Shown here: one piece after another, positions 51,319-59,556 of the stretch
How positions within the stretch are numbered: position 1 is the stretch's first letter
Layout of the letters: every line of letters starts with the position of its first letter
NCBI RefSeq assembly: GCF_934424005.1
Contig: NZ_CAKRXI010000004.1
Span: 1 to 64,000, forward strand
From: an uncultured Blautia sp.
Lineage (GTDB): Bacteria > Bacillota > Clostridia > Lachnospirales > Lachnospiraceae
Reading direction: 5' to 3'
DNA length: 64,000 nucleotides
Translations under genes and position numbers: made by a program
The notes under the pieces: generated by a model
The model's input: only the letters and a program-made list of their open reading frames with translations
The model's database searches: none
What the model was told of the DNA's origin: nothing

Positions 51319-52145
51319 GCCCCCGACGCAGACAAAGCCATGTCAGACAGATCTGGAGAGTAGCATATCCCTGTGGGATTCATTTTTTGATTTCACAGAT
51401 CGTTGGCTACGCAGGTCTGTGGCTGATCATGAAATCTGGCGGGGGAATGGATGCTTATTATCAAAATGCAATTCTTTTTACAGGGCTGACTGGATTACTT
51501 GCTATGATTCCCTGTCTGTGGTTTTACAGTAGAGACCGTGCTGCGAGAAAAATTGGCGGACTTGTAACTTCGCAAAAACCATGGCAGTTGAAAATTCCGG
51601 AAATGTTACTGTTGCTTGGAATGGGAGCGGCATTTTCGCAGTTTGCCAATATGCTTGTGGGGATACTGCAGTCGGTTTTGAATTATCAGGAATATCAGGA
51701 ATCTATGGACCAGCTGATGGAAGGAAAACAAATGTGGTTCCTGATCTTATCTATGGGAATCATAGCACCGCTTGCAGAGGAAATCGTTTTTCGCTGGCTG
51801 ATCTATCTGAGACTTCGGGATTATATGCGAATGGGAGCAGCTGCTGTAATTTCTGGCCTGATTTTTGGAATCTATCATGGAAATCTGGTACAGGCAGTTT
51901 ATGCGAGCCTTCTTGGAATAGTGTTTGCATATATTCTGGATATCAGTGGATGTCTGTGGAGCAGTGTGCTATTGCATATGGGGGCTAATATCTGGTCACT
52001 GATATCACCGGATTTATATACATGGATCATTGCCAGGAATCCGGCTGCAATCATGATATTATTCCTGATCTTACTGATGGTAATGATTTTTGGCTGTTTT
52101 TATTTTACAAAAAGAGTACAGGGAAGATCAAAACGAGTTATATAG
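51315..52145 (+). CDS. CPBP-family intramembrane metalloprotease, apparent CTG start
   Basis: About 276 residues, eight or so membrane helices. The ABI/CPBP motifs are APLAEEIVFRWLIYLRLRDY (Glu-Glu-x3-Arg) and LIFGIYHGNLVQAVYA (His), with SVLLHMGANIWSL supplying the last His. The coding character extends upstream of the first standard start (TTG 51387): QIWRVAYPCGIHFLISQIVG reads as a normal family N terminus. The frame is closed by TGA at 51291 and holds no ATG/GTG/TTG before 51387, but CTG 51315 forms CTGA with the stop of the HAD gene. Family members cleave or modify membrane peptides and are often tied to bacteriocin immunity. The start is inferred. Confidence 0.82.
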   Translation: MSPRRRQSHVRQIWRVAYPCGIHFLISQIVGYAGLWLIMKSGGGMDAYYQNAILFTGLTGLLAMIPCLWFYSRDRAARKIGGLVTSQKPWQLKIPEMLLLLGMGAAFSQFANMLVGILQSVLNYQEYQESMDQLMEGKQMWFLILSMGIIAPLAEEIVFRWLIYLRLRDYMRMGAAAVISGLIFGIYHGNLVQAVYASLLGIVFAYILDISGCLWSSVLLHMGANIWSLISPDLYTWIIARNPAAIMILFLILLMVMIFGCFYFTKRVQGRSKRVI

Positions 52146-52175
52146 CAGAGAAAAGTAAAAATTATGATACAAATG

Positions 52176-52211
52176 AAAAGCTTTCAGATGAAATAAAATC
52201 TGGGAGCTTTT
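52176..52211 (+). terminator. Terminator after the CPBP gene
   Basis: AAAAGCTTTCAGAT pairs with ATCTGGGAGCTTTT around an A-rich loop (two internal G-U pairs), ending in TTTTGTTAT. Confidence 0.78.
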
Positions 52212-52274
52212 GTTATATAAAGAAATAATGGTAATTAGATTTCGGGGTTTAGAAAGATTTTATAATTAGAAAGG

Positions 52275-52328
52275 TTGCTCTTAAGGGGAATGTATGATAT
52301 TATGAGTGTATTAAAACAATTAATACAC
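52275..52328 (+). promoter_or_regulatory. Promoter and inverted-repeat operator of the GntR-ABC operon
   Basis: TTGCTC (52275-52280), 17 bp, TATTAT (52298-52303). Directly downstream, GTGTATTA (52306-52313) and TAATACAC (52321-52328) form a perfect inverted repeat over the likely start site. This is the expected place for autorepression by a YtrA-type GntR regulator, encoded by the first gene of the operon. Confidence 0.8.
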
Positions 52329-52372
52329 TAAATACACGTGTAGGAAATGATCTACAGCAGAAAGGAGGGGCA

Positions 52373-52744
52373 ATGATTATCTTAGATTATCAGGACAGGC
52401 GTCCGATCTACGAACAGGTTACAGAGAAATTCAGGACGCTGATCTATCAGGGGGCATTGCCGGCTGGTTCCAGACTTCCTTCTGTCCGGCAGCTGGCAAT
52501 GGAATTATCTATCAACCCGAATACGATTCAGAGAGCTTATATGACACTGGAGCAGGAGGGACTGATCTATCCGGTAAAAGGCAAAGGGAATTTTGTTGCA
52601 GAGACGCAGCAGATTCAGGAAAAAAGCAAAGAAGATTTTCGAAAAGAATTTCTGGAACTTGTCAGACGTGGAATCCACACAGGTATGACAGAAGGGGAAC
52701 TGATGACATTGGTTCAGAAAGGCTATGAGGAGGAACAGAGATGA
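52373..52744 (+). CDS. GntR-family regulator, YtrA subfamily
   Basis: A 123-residue repressor with an N-terminal winged helix (about 8-75: RPIYEQVTEKFRTLIYQGAL, RLPSVRQLAMELSINPNTIQ, AYMTLEQEGLIYPVKGKGNF) and only a short helical dimerisation tail, as in YtrA. AGAAAGGAGGGG precedes the ATG. It overlaps the ABC ATPase gene by 4 bp. YtrA-type regulators repress their own ABC operon until cell-wall-active antibiotics are present; the inverted repeat at 52306-52328 is the likely target. Confidence 0.93.
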   Translation: MIILDYQDRRPIYEQVTEKFRTLIYQGALPAGSRLPSVRQLAMELSINPNTIQRAYMTLEQEGLIYPVKGKGNFVAETQQIQEKSKEDFRKEFLELVRRGIHTGMTEGELMTLVQKGYEEEQR

Positions 52745-53643
52745 TAGAGATAAGGGGATGCAGCAAAGCATTTGGGACGCTTATGGCAGTTAGTAAGGTT
52801 TCGCTGGAAATCGGGGAAAGAGAGGTCTTCGGTCTGGTTGGAAGCAACGGTGCAGGGAAGAGTACACTTCTTCGTATGATTGCAGGAATTCTGAAACCTG
52901 ATGAGGGCGAAATAAAGATTGATGATATGGCAGTATTTGATAATGAAAAGGCAAAAGAACAGATTTTCTACATATCCGATGATTGCTATTTTCCGACAAA
53001 TTATACAGCACTGGATATGGCAGCGTTCTACCAGCTGCATTATCCGAAATTTGAGAAGCAGAGATTTGCAAAACTGATGAATCAGTTCCAGCTTGATGAA
53101 AGAAGAAAAGTCGGCAGCTTTTCTAAGGGTATGAAAAAACAGTTGATGGTACTTCTTGGAATCAGTGCAGGGACAAAATATCTTCTCTGTGATGAAACAT
53201 TTGACGGATTGGATCCGGTAGTACGTCAGGGGGTTAAGAGTCTGCTTGCAGCAGAAATCATGAGCAGAGATTTTACTCCGGTTCTTGCTTCACACAATTT
53301 GAGAGAACTGGAAGACATCTGTGATCATGTGGGACTTTTGCATAAAGGAGGCATGCTTTTGAGTAAAGACCTGGAAGATATGAAATTCCATATTCATAAA
53401 GTACAGTGTGTTTTGACAGACAGGAAACAGGAAGAGGAATTGAAAAAAGAACTGGACATATTAAAGGTTGATCATCAGGGATCACTTGTATTGTTTACAG
53501 CAAGAGGTACGCGGTCAGAAATCATGGCAAAGATACAGGAGAAGAATCCATTGTTCAGTGAAGTGCTTCCGCTGACTCTGGAAGAAATATTTATCAGTGA
53601 AACGGAGGTGGCTGGTTATGAAATCCAGAATATTTTCTTCTAA
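52741..53643 (+). CDS. ABC transporter ATPase of the GntR-controlled operon
   Basis: A 300-residue ATPase. Walker A LVGSNGAGKSTLLRMIAG (about 35-52), a signature in VGSFSKGMKKQLMVLLGIS (Ser-Lys-Gly rather than Ser-Gly-Gly), Walker B KYLLCDETFDGLDPVVRQ (Glu replaced in the Asp-Glu-Pro motif by Asp-Glu-Thr), H-loop ASHNLRELEDIC. This form is common in the YtrB/BcrA-like drug exporters of Firmicutes. It overlaps the regulator and the permease genes, forming one translational unit. Confidence 0.93.
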   Translation: MIEIRGCSKAFGTLMAVSKVSLEIGEREVFGLVGSNGAGKSTLLRMIAGILKPDEGEIKIDDMAVFDNEKAKEQIFYISDDCYFPTNYTALDMAAFYQLHYPKFEKQRFAKLMNQFQLDERRKVGSFSKGMKKQLMVLLGISAGTKYLLCDETFDGLDPVVRQGVKSLLAAEIMSRDFTPVLASHNLRELEDICDHVGLLHKGGMLLSKDLEDMKFHIHKVQCVLTDRKQEEELKKELDILKVDHQGSLVLFTARGTRSEIMAKIQEKNPLFSEVLPLTLEEIFISETEVAGYEIQNIFF

Positions 53644-55888
53644 ATATATAAAGACGATTTCTAAAGGTCAGATATGGATACCGGCATTTATAGCACTCGG
53701 ATTTCTTCTGGCATTTCCGGTGACTGGTATGGTGAAGCTGAGCTCCTGGAGTGATCTGAAATATTCAGCTTTGCAAAGTCAGATTTTGTATAACAATTTG
53801 TGGAAGGATGGCTTTGTGCTGTCAGGCCTGATCATTGCATCAATAGCAGCTTTCATAAACAGTGTGAACGAATTTATTTACCTGTACTCTGGTAAAAAAA
53901 CAGACTATTATCACGGACTTCCGATGAAACGATCAGAAATGTTTCAGGAAAGAATATTTTCAGGATTGGTATATTATCTGATACCATATATTGTTGCAGA
54001 ATTTCTGATGATCTGCATTGGTGCAGCACGAGGCTTTTTCAGCCTGAGTATTATGGGGATGGCCGTGAAAATGTTTTTCCTGCATCTTATCATCTACCTG
54101 GTGATCTATTTCAGCATTGTGCTTGTGATCAGTGTGACAGGAAATATGCTGATGGGTATTTTGTGTCTGGGTGGAATGTATCTGTATGGTATTGTACTGA
54201 ATCTGATTCTTGTAGCCTATGGACAGTCATTTTGGCAGACCTTCTTTCCGGAATATCAGTATGGTAGCTTTCATACTCTTCTGCATGTTGCATCTCCGGG
54301 AACGCTGATCCTCAGTATGGTCAGTGCTTATGCGGAAGGAAAGGCAGGAAAATTACTTATAGCAGTTATCATCCTCGGTGCTGTACTTGGAGTTCTGGCA
54401 TGGGCAGCATATAAGAAAAGACCATCAGAATCGGCTGGAAAATCTATGGTTTATCCGTGGATTTCAACGGTAGTGAGATTTATGGTCGTGGTTCCGGGTG
54501 GCCTTGCAGTCGGCTGGATATTCTATCCGCTCACTACAGGAAAAGTAAAAATCCTCTGGTGGATTTTTGGCATGATACTTGGAACAGTCATAATACATGG
54601 GCTGTTAGAAACAATATATCAGATGAGTTTCCAGGGCTTTTTCGCGAAAAAGCTGCAGCTGGTAATTGCAGGGGGACTTGTAGCAGTTTGTGCACTTGTC
54701 TTTCAGAAAGACCTTATGCATTTTGACAGCTATATTCCAAAACAGGAAGACATTGCATCCGTGAATCTCAACATGATGTCTTTTGATCAGGATTACTATG
54801 AGAATGTCCAAAAGACAAAAGATGGAGACTATGAAATAACAGATGCAAATAACTGGGCTGAACCTGCTATGGCATTAACCGGTAAAAACGGTATAGGTGA
54901 TCAGACTTATAAGGCTCTTCAGGATATCGTTGCCGGCAATCCAAAAAGTGAGGCAATCGATGGAGATTATACATATTATTCTTATTCAAGTATAAAATAT
55001 ACACTAAAATCGGGAAGAGAAATCTACCGAAAATACTGGATAAGGACGGAAAATTTAAGTGCTCTTGTAAAAGGATTATATGAGGAAGAGAATCTGAAAG
55101 AACAGAAATTTGGTTTCCTTAATCTTGATCAGAAATATCTGAAAAATATTGGACTGAATGATGCAGGCGGAAATGGATACAGCATCTTCCAGAATGATTC
55201 GGATAAAATGAAACAGCTCCTTGAAGCGATGAAGCAGGATGTCGATGCTGCAACAGCAGAAGATTTTATGCAAGTACCCGAGGTTAAAATTGATTTTGCT
55301 TATCAGCTTCCTCGTAAACAGGATGCGAATAATATGATACCAGGAAATACGAATGCAGATGTACAGTATGCAGAATGGATAGTCGGTATATATCCTTCAT
55401 TTAAAAATACTCTTGCAATTCTTAAGGAAACAGGTTATCCTCTGACGGTAGAGGAACTGGATATTGAAAAGATCATGATGAACTATTTTAATGATGAGAA
55501 TGGACAGCAGGAAGATGTAACCTATGAGAATCCAGAAGAAATAAAAGCTCTGAAAGAGGCATTGACTGTAAGATACAATGGATATGCTGACAAAGATTCA
55601 GAGATATATCAGAATGTTTATGTATCTGTGTTTACAGATAAAGGCGAGGCTGTGAATACATATGGACTGAAGACAGAAAAGCTGCCTGATTTTGTAAAAG
55701 AAAAGATTACAGCTCTTGGGATAAAACAGAGTAGTATACAGGTGGATGCACCGGTAATGAATGAAGAAACTCGATATATAGATGATGATGAAAATCTGGC
55801 ATCACAGGAAATTATAGGTGGAGCAGATGAACCAACTTCAATCTATCTGGAAAGCAGCAGCGATGCAGATTCATCTGAGACAGAATAA
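53618..55888 (+). CDS. ABC transporter permease with large C-terminal extracellular part
   Basis: A 756-residue membrane protein starting at ATG 53618 (MKSRIFSSKY) with GGAGG 8 nt upstream, inside the end of the ATPase gene. About eight helices fill residues 15-360, including ISLS-type ABC-2 segments and the conserved YYHGLPMKRSEMFQERIFSG loop. Residues about 375-735 form a soluble domain repeating DxDYY/YENV-like strands and helices, ending in an acidic Asp/Ser/Glu tail. It resembles, from memory, ABC-2 permeases with a DUF6449-type C terminus. It is likely the membrane half of an antibiotic- or peptide-responsive exporter. Confidence 0.85.
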   Translation: MKSRIFSSKYIKTISKGQIWIPAFIALGFLLAFPVTGMVKLSSWSDLKYSALQSQILYNNLWKDGFVLSGLIIASIAAFINSVNEFIYLYSGKKTDYYHGLPMKRSEMFQERIFSGLVYYLIPYIVAEFLMICIGAARGFFSLSIMGMAVKMFFLHLIIYLVIYFSIVLVISVTGNMLMGILCLGGMYLYGIVLNLILVAYGQSFWQTFFPEYQYGSFHTLLHVASPGTLILSMVSAYAEGKAGKLLIAVIILGAVLGVLAWAAYKKRPSESAGKSMVYPWISTVVRFMVVVPGGLAVGWIFYPLTTGKVKILWWIFGMILGTVIIHGLLETIYQMSFQGFFAKKLQLVIAGGLVAVCALVFQKDLMHFDSYIPKQEDIASVNLNMMSFDQDYYENVQKTKDGDYEITDANNWAEPAMALTGKNGIGDQTYKALQDIVAGNPKSEAIDGDYTYYSYSSIKYTLKSGREIYRKYWIRTENLSALVKGLYEEENLKEQKFGFLNLDQKYLKNIGLNDAGGNGYSIFQNDSDKMKQLLEAMKQDVDAATAEDFMQVPEVKIDFAYQLPRKQDANNMIPGNTNADVQYAEWIVGIYPSFKNTLAILKETGYPLTVEELDIEKIMMNYFNDENGQQEDVTYENPEEIKALKEALTVRYNGYADKDSEIYQNVYVSVFTDKGEAVNTYGLKTEKLPDFVKEKITALGIKQSSIQVDAPVMNEETRYIDDDENLASQEIIGGADEPTSIYLESSSDADSSETE

Positions 55889-55897
55889 GGAGTATAT

Positions 55898-56671
55898 ATG
55901 GCAAAGGCAGTAAGGCTGGATAAGTTTCTTGCGGATGCAGGAAAGGGTACGAGAAGCGAAGTGAAAAAGTTTATACAGAAGGGGCAGGTTCAGGTCAATG
56001 GAGTTCCGGCGAAGAAACCGGAACTGAAGGTTGATCCGGAGAAGGATACCGTTGTACTTTCAGGTGAAACAGTAGGTGCAGTACCGGAATTTGTCTATTA
56101 TCTTCTGAATAAACCAGCCGGCTGCGTCAGTGCAACAGAAGATCGTAATGACCGAACAGTTATGGAATATGTTCCATCTGATCGCAAGGGTCTGTTTCCG
56201 GTAGGAAGACTTGATAAAGATACAGAAGGCCTGCTCCTTATCACAGATGATGGTATGCTGGCGCATGAACTCCTTGCACCGGGAAAACATGTGGATAAAA
56301 CATACTTTGTCCGCGTAGAAGGAAAGCTTACAGTGGAAAAGATCGAGAAACTGGAAAACGGTGTGGATATCGGCGAAAAAAATCTGACGATGCCGGCAAA
56401 AGTGGAAATCGTCGGTGGAAGCTGGGAAGGCGCAGGCGAACCAGAACCAGGACGCGTCCGCAGAGAAAATCTCCCGGAAGTCTATACAGAACTGCATCTG
56501 ACGATCCACGAAGGAAAATTTCACCAGGTGAAACGCATGATGGCAGCAGTCGGCACCCCCGTTATCTACCTCAAAAGAACCGCCATGGGGTCCCTCACCC
56601 TGTCCGACGACCTTAAAAAAGGAGAATGCCGCCCCCTGACCGAGGAGGAAATAAAAAGCTTGCGAGCATAA
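55898..56671 (+). CDS. 16S rRNA pseudouridine synthase, RsuA/RluB family
   Basis: A 257-residue enzyme: an N-terminal S4 RNA-binding domain (VRLDKFLADAGKGTRSEVKK) and a catalytic domain with VGRLDKDTEGLLLITDDG carrying the catalytic Asp, then KTYFVRVEG and EGKFHQVKRMMAAVG, typical of the RsuA family. It probably converts one uridine of small-subunit rRNA to pseudouridine. It lies 10 nt after the ABC permease but is functionally unrelated. The 3' quarter of the gene uses noticeably more C-ending codons than the window average, which is only a mild oddity. Confidence 0.93.
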   Translation: MAKAVRLDKFLADAGKGTRSEVKKFIQKGQVQVNGVPAKKPELKVDPEKDTVVLSGETVGAVPEFVYYLLNKPAGCVSATEDRNDRTVMEYVPSDRKGLFPVGRLDKDTEGLLLITDDGMLAHELLAPGKHVDKTYFVRVEGKLTVEKIEKLENGVDIGEKNLTMPAKVEIVGGSWEGAGEPEPGRVRRENLPEVYTELHLTIHEGKFHQVKRMMAAVGTPVIYLKRTAMGSLTLSDDLKKGECRPLTEEEIKSLRA

Positions 56672-56747
56672 TAACACGATGATAAATGCTGATAATATAA
56701 TCATTATAATAGGTTAACTTCTTGTGATGACATTACAGGTGGGTGTA

Positions 56748-56914
56748 TCTCCGTGCAGAGCAGGAAATACTCACGAGGCTTTCGTAATGAAGTGCAGGCA
56801 AGCTGCCGTCATCAAGCGCACTGTCTGAGGCGAAGCCGAGTTTGCGCGACTGACGGCAAATAAGCGCATGCACTGAATAGAAAACACAGTGGTATTTCTG
56901 AACTGCACGGAGAA
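56748..56914. other. Long branched imperfect palindrome (structured RNA or intergenic repeat)
   Basis: This 167-nt stretch in a 450-bp gap folds on itself in nested order: TCTCCGTGCAG (56748) / CTGCACGGAGA (56904); AAATAC and CAC (56765-56774) / GTGGTATTT (56890-56898); AGTGCA (56791) / TGCACT (56869); TGCCGTCA (56804) / TGACGGCA (56851); GCGCA (56816) / TGCGC (56843), with GGCGAAGCC at the tip. A large internal loop lies between the second and third stems. It is more GC-rich than the surroundings. It may be a small RNA (the shape recalls 6S RNA but I cannot confirm it) or a non-autonomous repeat. A terminator follows 30 nt later. Confidence 0.8.
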
Positions 56915-56943
56915 ACTTTCATCGTAAAACTCAAAAATAACTC

Positions 56944-56970
56944 AAAACCCTCTTTACACAGAGGGTTTTC
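56944..56970 (+). terminator. Terminator before rpsB
   Basis: AAAACCCTCT and AGAGGGTTTT form a perfect 10-bp stem with loop TTACAC. The A and T tracts allow use from either side. It closes either the pseudouridine synthase transcript or an RNA from 56748-56914. Confidence 0.92.
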
Positions 56971-56982
56971 TTATGCTATACT
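56954..56982 (+). promoter_or_regulatory. rpsB-tsf promoter overlapping the terminator
   Basis: TTACAC (56954-56959), which is the terminator loop, then 17 bp and TATACT (56977-56982). The start site would be near 56989, leaving a leader of about 135 nt before rpsB. Confidence 0.7.
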
Positions 56983-57024
56983 CTAGGAGTTGCAATGTGC
57001 GCAAAACCGCACAAATAAAAATCA

Positions 57025-57094
57025 CGTACAGAGATTCCGATGGATGGTGCCCTTACGGTGTGAGGTTGGGTCCGGATAGAAAATGATCTGTACG
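57025..57094 (+). promoter_or_regulatory. Structured rpsB leader, possible S2 autoregulatory site
   Basis: CGTACAGA (57025-57032) pairs with TCTGTACG (57087-57094), enclosing about 54 nt with TCCG / CGGA and a GGTGCCCTTACGGTGTGAGG segment able to fold further. It ends about 30 nt before the rpsB start codon. S2 represses rpsB-tsf in some bacteria, so a protein-binding leader is plausible; I do not recognise a named class. Confidence 0.55.
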
Positions 57095-57124
57095 GAAGAA
57101 TTTAACCAAAAAGGAGAACAAATC

Positions 57125-57853
57125 ATGAGCGTTATTTCAATGAAACAGCTTTTGGAAGCAGGTGTTCATTTCGGACATCAGACAAGAAGATGGAACCCTA
57201 AAATGGCTCCATACATCTACACAGAAAGAAACGGAATCTATATCATCGACCTTCAGCAGTCTGTAGGCATGGTTGACGATGCATACAATGCAGTAGCTGA
57301 TATCGTAGCTAACGGCGGAAGCATTCTTTTCGTTGGTACTAAGAAACAGGCTCAGGATGCTATCAAAGCAGAAGCAGAGCGTTGCGGACAGTACTATGTA
57401 AATGAAAGATGGCTTGGTGGTATGCTTACAAACTTCAAGACAATCCAGAGCCGTATTGCAAGACTGAAACAGATCGAAGCTATGGAAGCTGACGGAACTT
57501 TCGAAGTACTTCCAAAGAAAGAAGTTATTGAATTAAGAAAAGAACTTGCTAAACTGCAGAAAAACCTTGGCGGTATCAAAGAGATGAAACGTCTCCCGGA
57601 CGCAATCTTCATCGTTGACCCTAAGAAAGAAAGAATCTGCGTTCAGGAAGCTCATACATTAGGAATTCCGCTTATCGGTATCTGCGATACAAACTGTGAC
57701 CCAGAAGAACTGGATTACGTAATCCCGGGTAACGATGATGCTATTCGTGCCGTAAAACTGATCGTTTCAAAAATGGCAGACGCTGTTATCGAAGCAAATC
57801 AGGGAACAACAGAAGCTGAAGAAGCAGAAGTTGAAGAAGCTACAGAGGAATAA
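57125..57853 (+). CDS. rpsB: Ribosomal protein S2
   Basis: A 242-residue uS2 protein. The start ATG 57125 ([20 protein letters not shown]) has AAAAAGGAG 8 nt upstream; the frame is open to 57083 but that part lies in the structured leader. Family marks: [54 protein letters not shown] and [11 protein letters not shown]. The C terminus is acidic. It is followed by tsf after 30 nt, the universal rpsB-tsf pair. Confidence 0.98.
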   Translation: MSVISMKQLLEAGVHFGHQTRRWNPKMAPYIYTERNGIYIIDLQQSVGMVDDAYNAVADIVANGGSILFVGTKKQAQDAIKAEAERCGQYYVNERWLGGMLTNFKTIQSRIARLKQIEAMEADGTFEVLPKKEVIELRKELAKLQKNLGGIKEMKRLPDAIFIVDPKKERICVQEAHTLGIPLIGICDTNCDPEELDYVIPGNDDAIRAVKLIVSKMADAVIEANQGTTEAEEAEVEEATEE

Positions 57854-57883
57854 TTAATTTAATAATTCCAGGAGGAAAATACA

Positions 57884-58825
57884 ATGGCTATTACAGCAGC
57901 TCAGGTAAAAGAATTAAGAGAAATGACCGGTGCCGGAATGATGGATTGTAAGAAAGCTCTTACAGCTACAGATGGCGATATGGACAAAGCAGTAGAATTC
58001 CTGCGTGAAAAAGGTCTTGCTACAGCTCAGAAAAAAGCAAGCCGTGTTGCAGCAGAAGGTCTTTGCAAGACTCTTGTTGCTGATGATGAGAAGAACGCAG
58101 TTGTTGTAGAAGTTAACTCTGAGACAGACTTCGTTGCTAAGAATGAAAAATTCCAGAGCTATGTTGCAGATGTTGCAGCACAGGCACTTACAACTTCCGC
58201 AGCTGACATCGACGCTTTCCTTGCAGAGCCATGGGCACTTGATACAACCAAGACTGTAAACGAAGCTCTTGCAGCTCAGATCGCAGTTATCGGTGAGAAC
58301 ATGCACATCAGAAGATTTGCTCAGGTGAAAGAAGAAAACGGATTCGTTGCTTCTTACACACATATGGGTGGAAAAATCGGCGTTCTTGTAGACGTTGAAA
58401 CAGATGTTGTTAACGATGCAGTGAAAGAAATGGCTAGAAACGTAGCAATGCAGATTGCAGCTCTGAAACCGCAGTACACAAGCGACAGCGAAGTAAGTGC
58501 TGAATATATCGAGCATGAAAAAGAAATCCTTCTTGCTCAGATCCAGAACGATCCGAAAGAATCCCAGAAACCGGAGAAGGTTATCCAGGGTATGATCACT
58601 GGACGTATCAAGAAAGAACTCAAAGAGATCTGCCTTCTTGATCAGGTTTACGTTAAAGCAGAAGATGGAAAACAGACTGTTGCTAAATATGTAGAAGAAG
58701 TTGCTAAAGCAAACGGCGCTAAGATTGCAATCAAAGGTTTCGTTCGTTTCGAAACTGGCGAAGGTATCGAAAAACGTCAGGATGACTTCGCAGCAGAAGT
58801 TGCAGCACAGGCAGCTGGTAAATAA
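57884..58825 (+). CDS. tsf: Elongation factor Ts
   Basis: A 313-residue nucleotide-exchange factor for EF-Tu. The N-terminal UBA-like domain (VKELREMTGAGMMDCKKALT) and the core TDFVAKNEKF motif, which inserts into EF-Tu, are present. The C-terminal half has the coiled-coil region and GFVRFETGEGIEKRQDDFAA. CAGGAGG stands 8 nt before the ATG. The length is standard for Firmicutes. Confidence 0.98.
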   Translation: MAITAAQVKELREMTGAGMMDCKKALTATDGDMDKAVEFLREKGLATAQKKASRVAAEGLCKTLVADDEKNAVVVEVNSETDFVAKNEKFQSYVADVAAQALTTSAADIDAFLAEPWALDTTKTVNEALAAQIAVIGENMHIRRFAQVKEENGFVASYTHMGGKIGVLVDVETDVVNDAVKEMARNVAMQIAALKPQYTSDSEVSAEYIEHEKEILLAQIQNDPKESQKPEKVIQGMITGRIKKELKEICLLDQVYVKAEDGKQTVAKYVEEVAKANGAKIAIKGFVRFETGEGIEKRQDDFAAEVAAQAAGK

Positions 58826-58856
58826 TTTCTGATTTGATTTAAGCAGAGTATTTTAG

Positions 58857-58912
58857 TCCCCTGAAATTCATGATACTTCATTGAGGTACAAGGATTTCGG
58901 GGGATTTTTTTT
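58857..58912 (+). terminator. Terminator after tsf
   Basis: TCCCCTGAAAT (58857-58867) pairs with ATTTCGGGGGA (58894-58904), one T-G wobble, with a long loop and eight T. Confidence 0.9.
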
Positions 58913-58996
58913 GTATGGAAAAGGAAAATATCTTGTAATTTTGAGGGCTTTCATTCATAATATATGCAGTACAATTAGAAATGAGTACAGGAAAAT

Positions 58997-59503
58997 ATGA
59001 TGAATTATAAAAGTGTAAAAATATCAGAAGACGCACGAATAGCGAAACAGTCCGTAATTGTCGGAGATGTGACGATCGGGCGGGACAGCTGTGTATTATA
59101 TTATACAGTCATTCGTGGCGATGAAGCTCCGGTTGTGATTGGTGAGGAGACAAATATACAGGAAAACTGTACTGTTCATGTGAGCCGTAATAAACCGGTT
59201 TTTATTGGAAATAATGTTACGATAGGTCATAATGCCGTGATCCACAGCTGTACGATCGGGGACAGGACTCTGATTGGAATGGGTGCGGTGATTCTTGATG
59301 GTGCACGTATTGGAAATGACTGCATTATTGGAGCCGGAAGTCTGGTGACCAAGAATACAGTCATTCCAGATGGATCTCTTGTATTTGGAAGTCCGGCGAA
59401 GATTAAACGAAATCTTACCTGGGAAGAGAAGCTTGGAAATCTTGAGAACAGTAAAGAATATGTTAATGTATCCAGAGAAATGAAGGCACAGGGCGTTTTG
59501 TAA
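58997..59503 (+). CDS. Gamma-carbonic anhydrase-like hexapeptide protein
   Basis: A 168-residue left-handed beta-helix protein: repeated hexapeptides (VIVGDVTIGRDS, NVTIGHNAVIHSC, TLIGMGAVILDGARIG) followed by a C-terminal helix. The three metal His are in TVHVS, IGHNAVIH. Such proteins (PaaY/YrdA/YtoA type) bind zinc as trimers; carbonic anhydrase activity is not always present. AGGA lies just before the twin ATG (58997/59000). It stands alone between two terminator-separated units. Confidence 0.9.
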   Translation: MMNYKSVKISEDARIAKQSVIVGDVTIGRDSCVLYYTVIRGDEAPVVIGEETNIQENCTVHVSRNKPVFIGNNVTIGHNAVIHSCTIGDRTLIGMGAVILDGARIGNDCIIGAGSLVTKNTVIPDGSLVFGSPAKIKRNLTWEEKLGNLENSKEYVNVSREMKAQGVL

Positions 59504-59556
59504 GATAATTACGATATAAATGATGAAAACAGAATAAAGAGTTAAAGGAGAATTCT

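Noticed and set aside
56748..56914. Naming the palindromic element 6S RNA
   Set aside because: Length, closing stem and internal loop are suggestive, but I cannot identify 6S-specific sequence or a clear promoter, so identity is left open.
57083..57124. Upstream ATG for rpsB
   Set aside because: It falls in the structured leader, has no ribosome site, and S2 proteins begin at the equivalent of 57125.
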